A stretch of DNA of 32,377 nt from Prevotella sp. (lineage in GTDB: Bacteria; Bacteroidota; Bacteroidia; Bacteroidales; Bacteroidaceae): NCBI GenBank assembly GCA_022511045.1, contig JAFLSF010000025.1, positions 1 through 32,377 on the forward strand, written 5' to 3'. Position 1 is the stretch's first letter. Each line of letters opens with the position of its first letter. The notes under the pieces were generated by a model, which saw nothing but the letters and a program-made list of their open reading frames with translations, made no database searches and had not been told where the DNA came from. The translations under genes were made by a program, and so were the position numbers. This document shows positions 32,330 through 32,377 of the stretch, one piece after another.

Positions 32330-32377
32330 AGCCTCTTGTCGGATTCGAACCAACGACCCCGAGATTACAAATCACGT
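32330..32377 (-). tRNA. tRNA-Thr (anticodon UGU), partial
   Basis: The 3' part of a tRNA is present: anticodon loop TTTGTAA with anticodon TGT, variable loop GGGTC, T arm GTTGG-TTCGAAT-CCGAC and acceptor AAGAGGC with discriminator T. The 5' part lies beyond the window edge. One T-T mismatch is seen in the anticodon stem. CCA is not encoded. Confidence 0.9.

Overview
The window looks like chromosomal DNA of a Bacteroidales bacterium, most likely Prevotella or a close relative. Evidence: recurring TAnnTTTG promoter -7 boxes with no clear Shine-Dalgarno sites, Bacteroidetes-type families (DUF5020, DUF5683, DUF3316, CotH surface lipoprotein, single-chain glycyl-tRNA synthetase), a secreted protein ending in the Prevotella-style C-terminal motif (YNLAGQR..KGLYIVNGKK), and lipoproteins with an acidic stretch after the lipobox cysteine. 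No species name can be read from the sequence alone.

Layout. 1-250 is gene-free, with AT-rich and short tandem repeats and a 22-bp-phased repeat array. 251-2882 (minus) is surE-lpxB-outer membrane protein. A divergent promoter region separates it from 2993-10099 (plus), a close-packed run parA-parB-DUF5683-lytic transglycosylase-Rel (ppGpp synthase/hydrolase)-pectinesterase. A MerR-like regulator faces this run. 10457-11175 is gene-free and unusual: an inverted repeat whose two arms carry outward-facing promoters encloses an 11-bp-phased GTATAC array. 11176-13259 encodes a secreted protein and a 49-residue peptide, followed by hairpins, a strong terminator and a sensor histidine kinase.

14706-19696 (minus) starts with tRNA-Leu(UAG), followed by a four-gene sugar-nucleotide cluster: a PglF/WbpM-type membrane dehydratase, a GHMP kinase that looks like a galacturonokinase, a small nucleotidyltransferase and a UDP-glucuronate 4-epimerase. 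19848-24465 (minus) is parC-DUF3316-S41 peptidase. 24712-26693 (minus) is a CotH lipoprotein and a small outer membrane barrel, whose 3' flank carries a second copy of the 22-bp-phased array. 26911-29057 (plus) is glycyl-tRNA synthetase and an FKBP lipoprotein, with an EamA permease convergent to it. 30164-32053 is an ABC-type ATPase plus a DUF4435 protein, the gene pairing of the PARIS anti-phage system. A second GTATAC array and a tRNA-Thr(UGU), cut by the window edge, close the window.

How parts may work together. The kinase, nucleotidyltransferase and epimerase could form a uronate salvage route (galacturonate to GalA-1-P to UDP-GalA to UDP-GlcA) feeding surface polysaccharide, with the pectinesterase as a possible upstream source; this is inference from motifs and gene order. 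The most unusual non-coding signals are two families of short repeats spaced at exactly 11 or 22 bp, each present twice in non-coding DNA.
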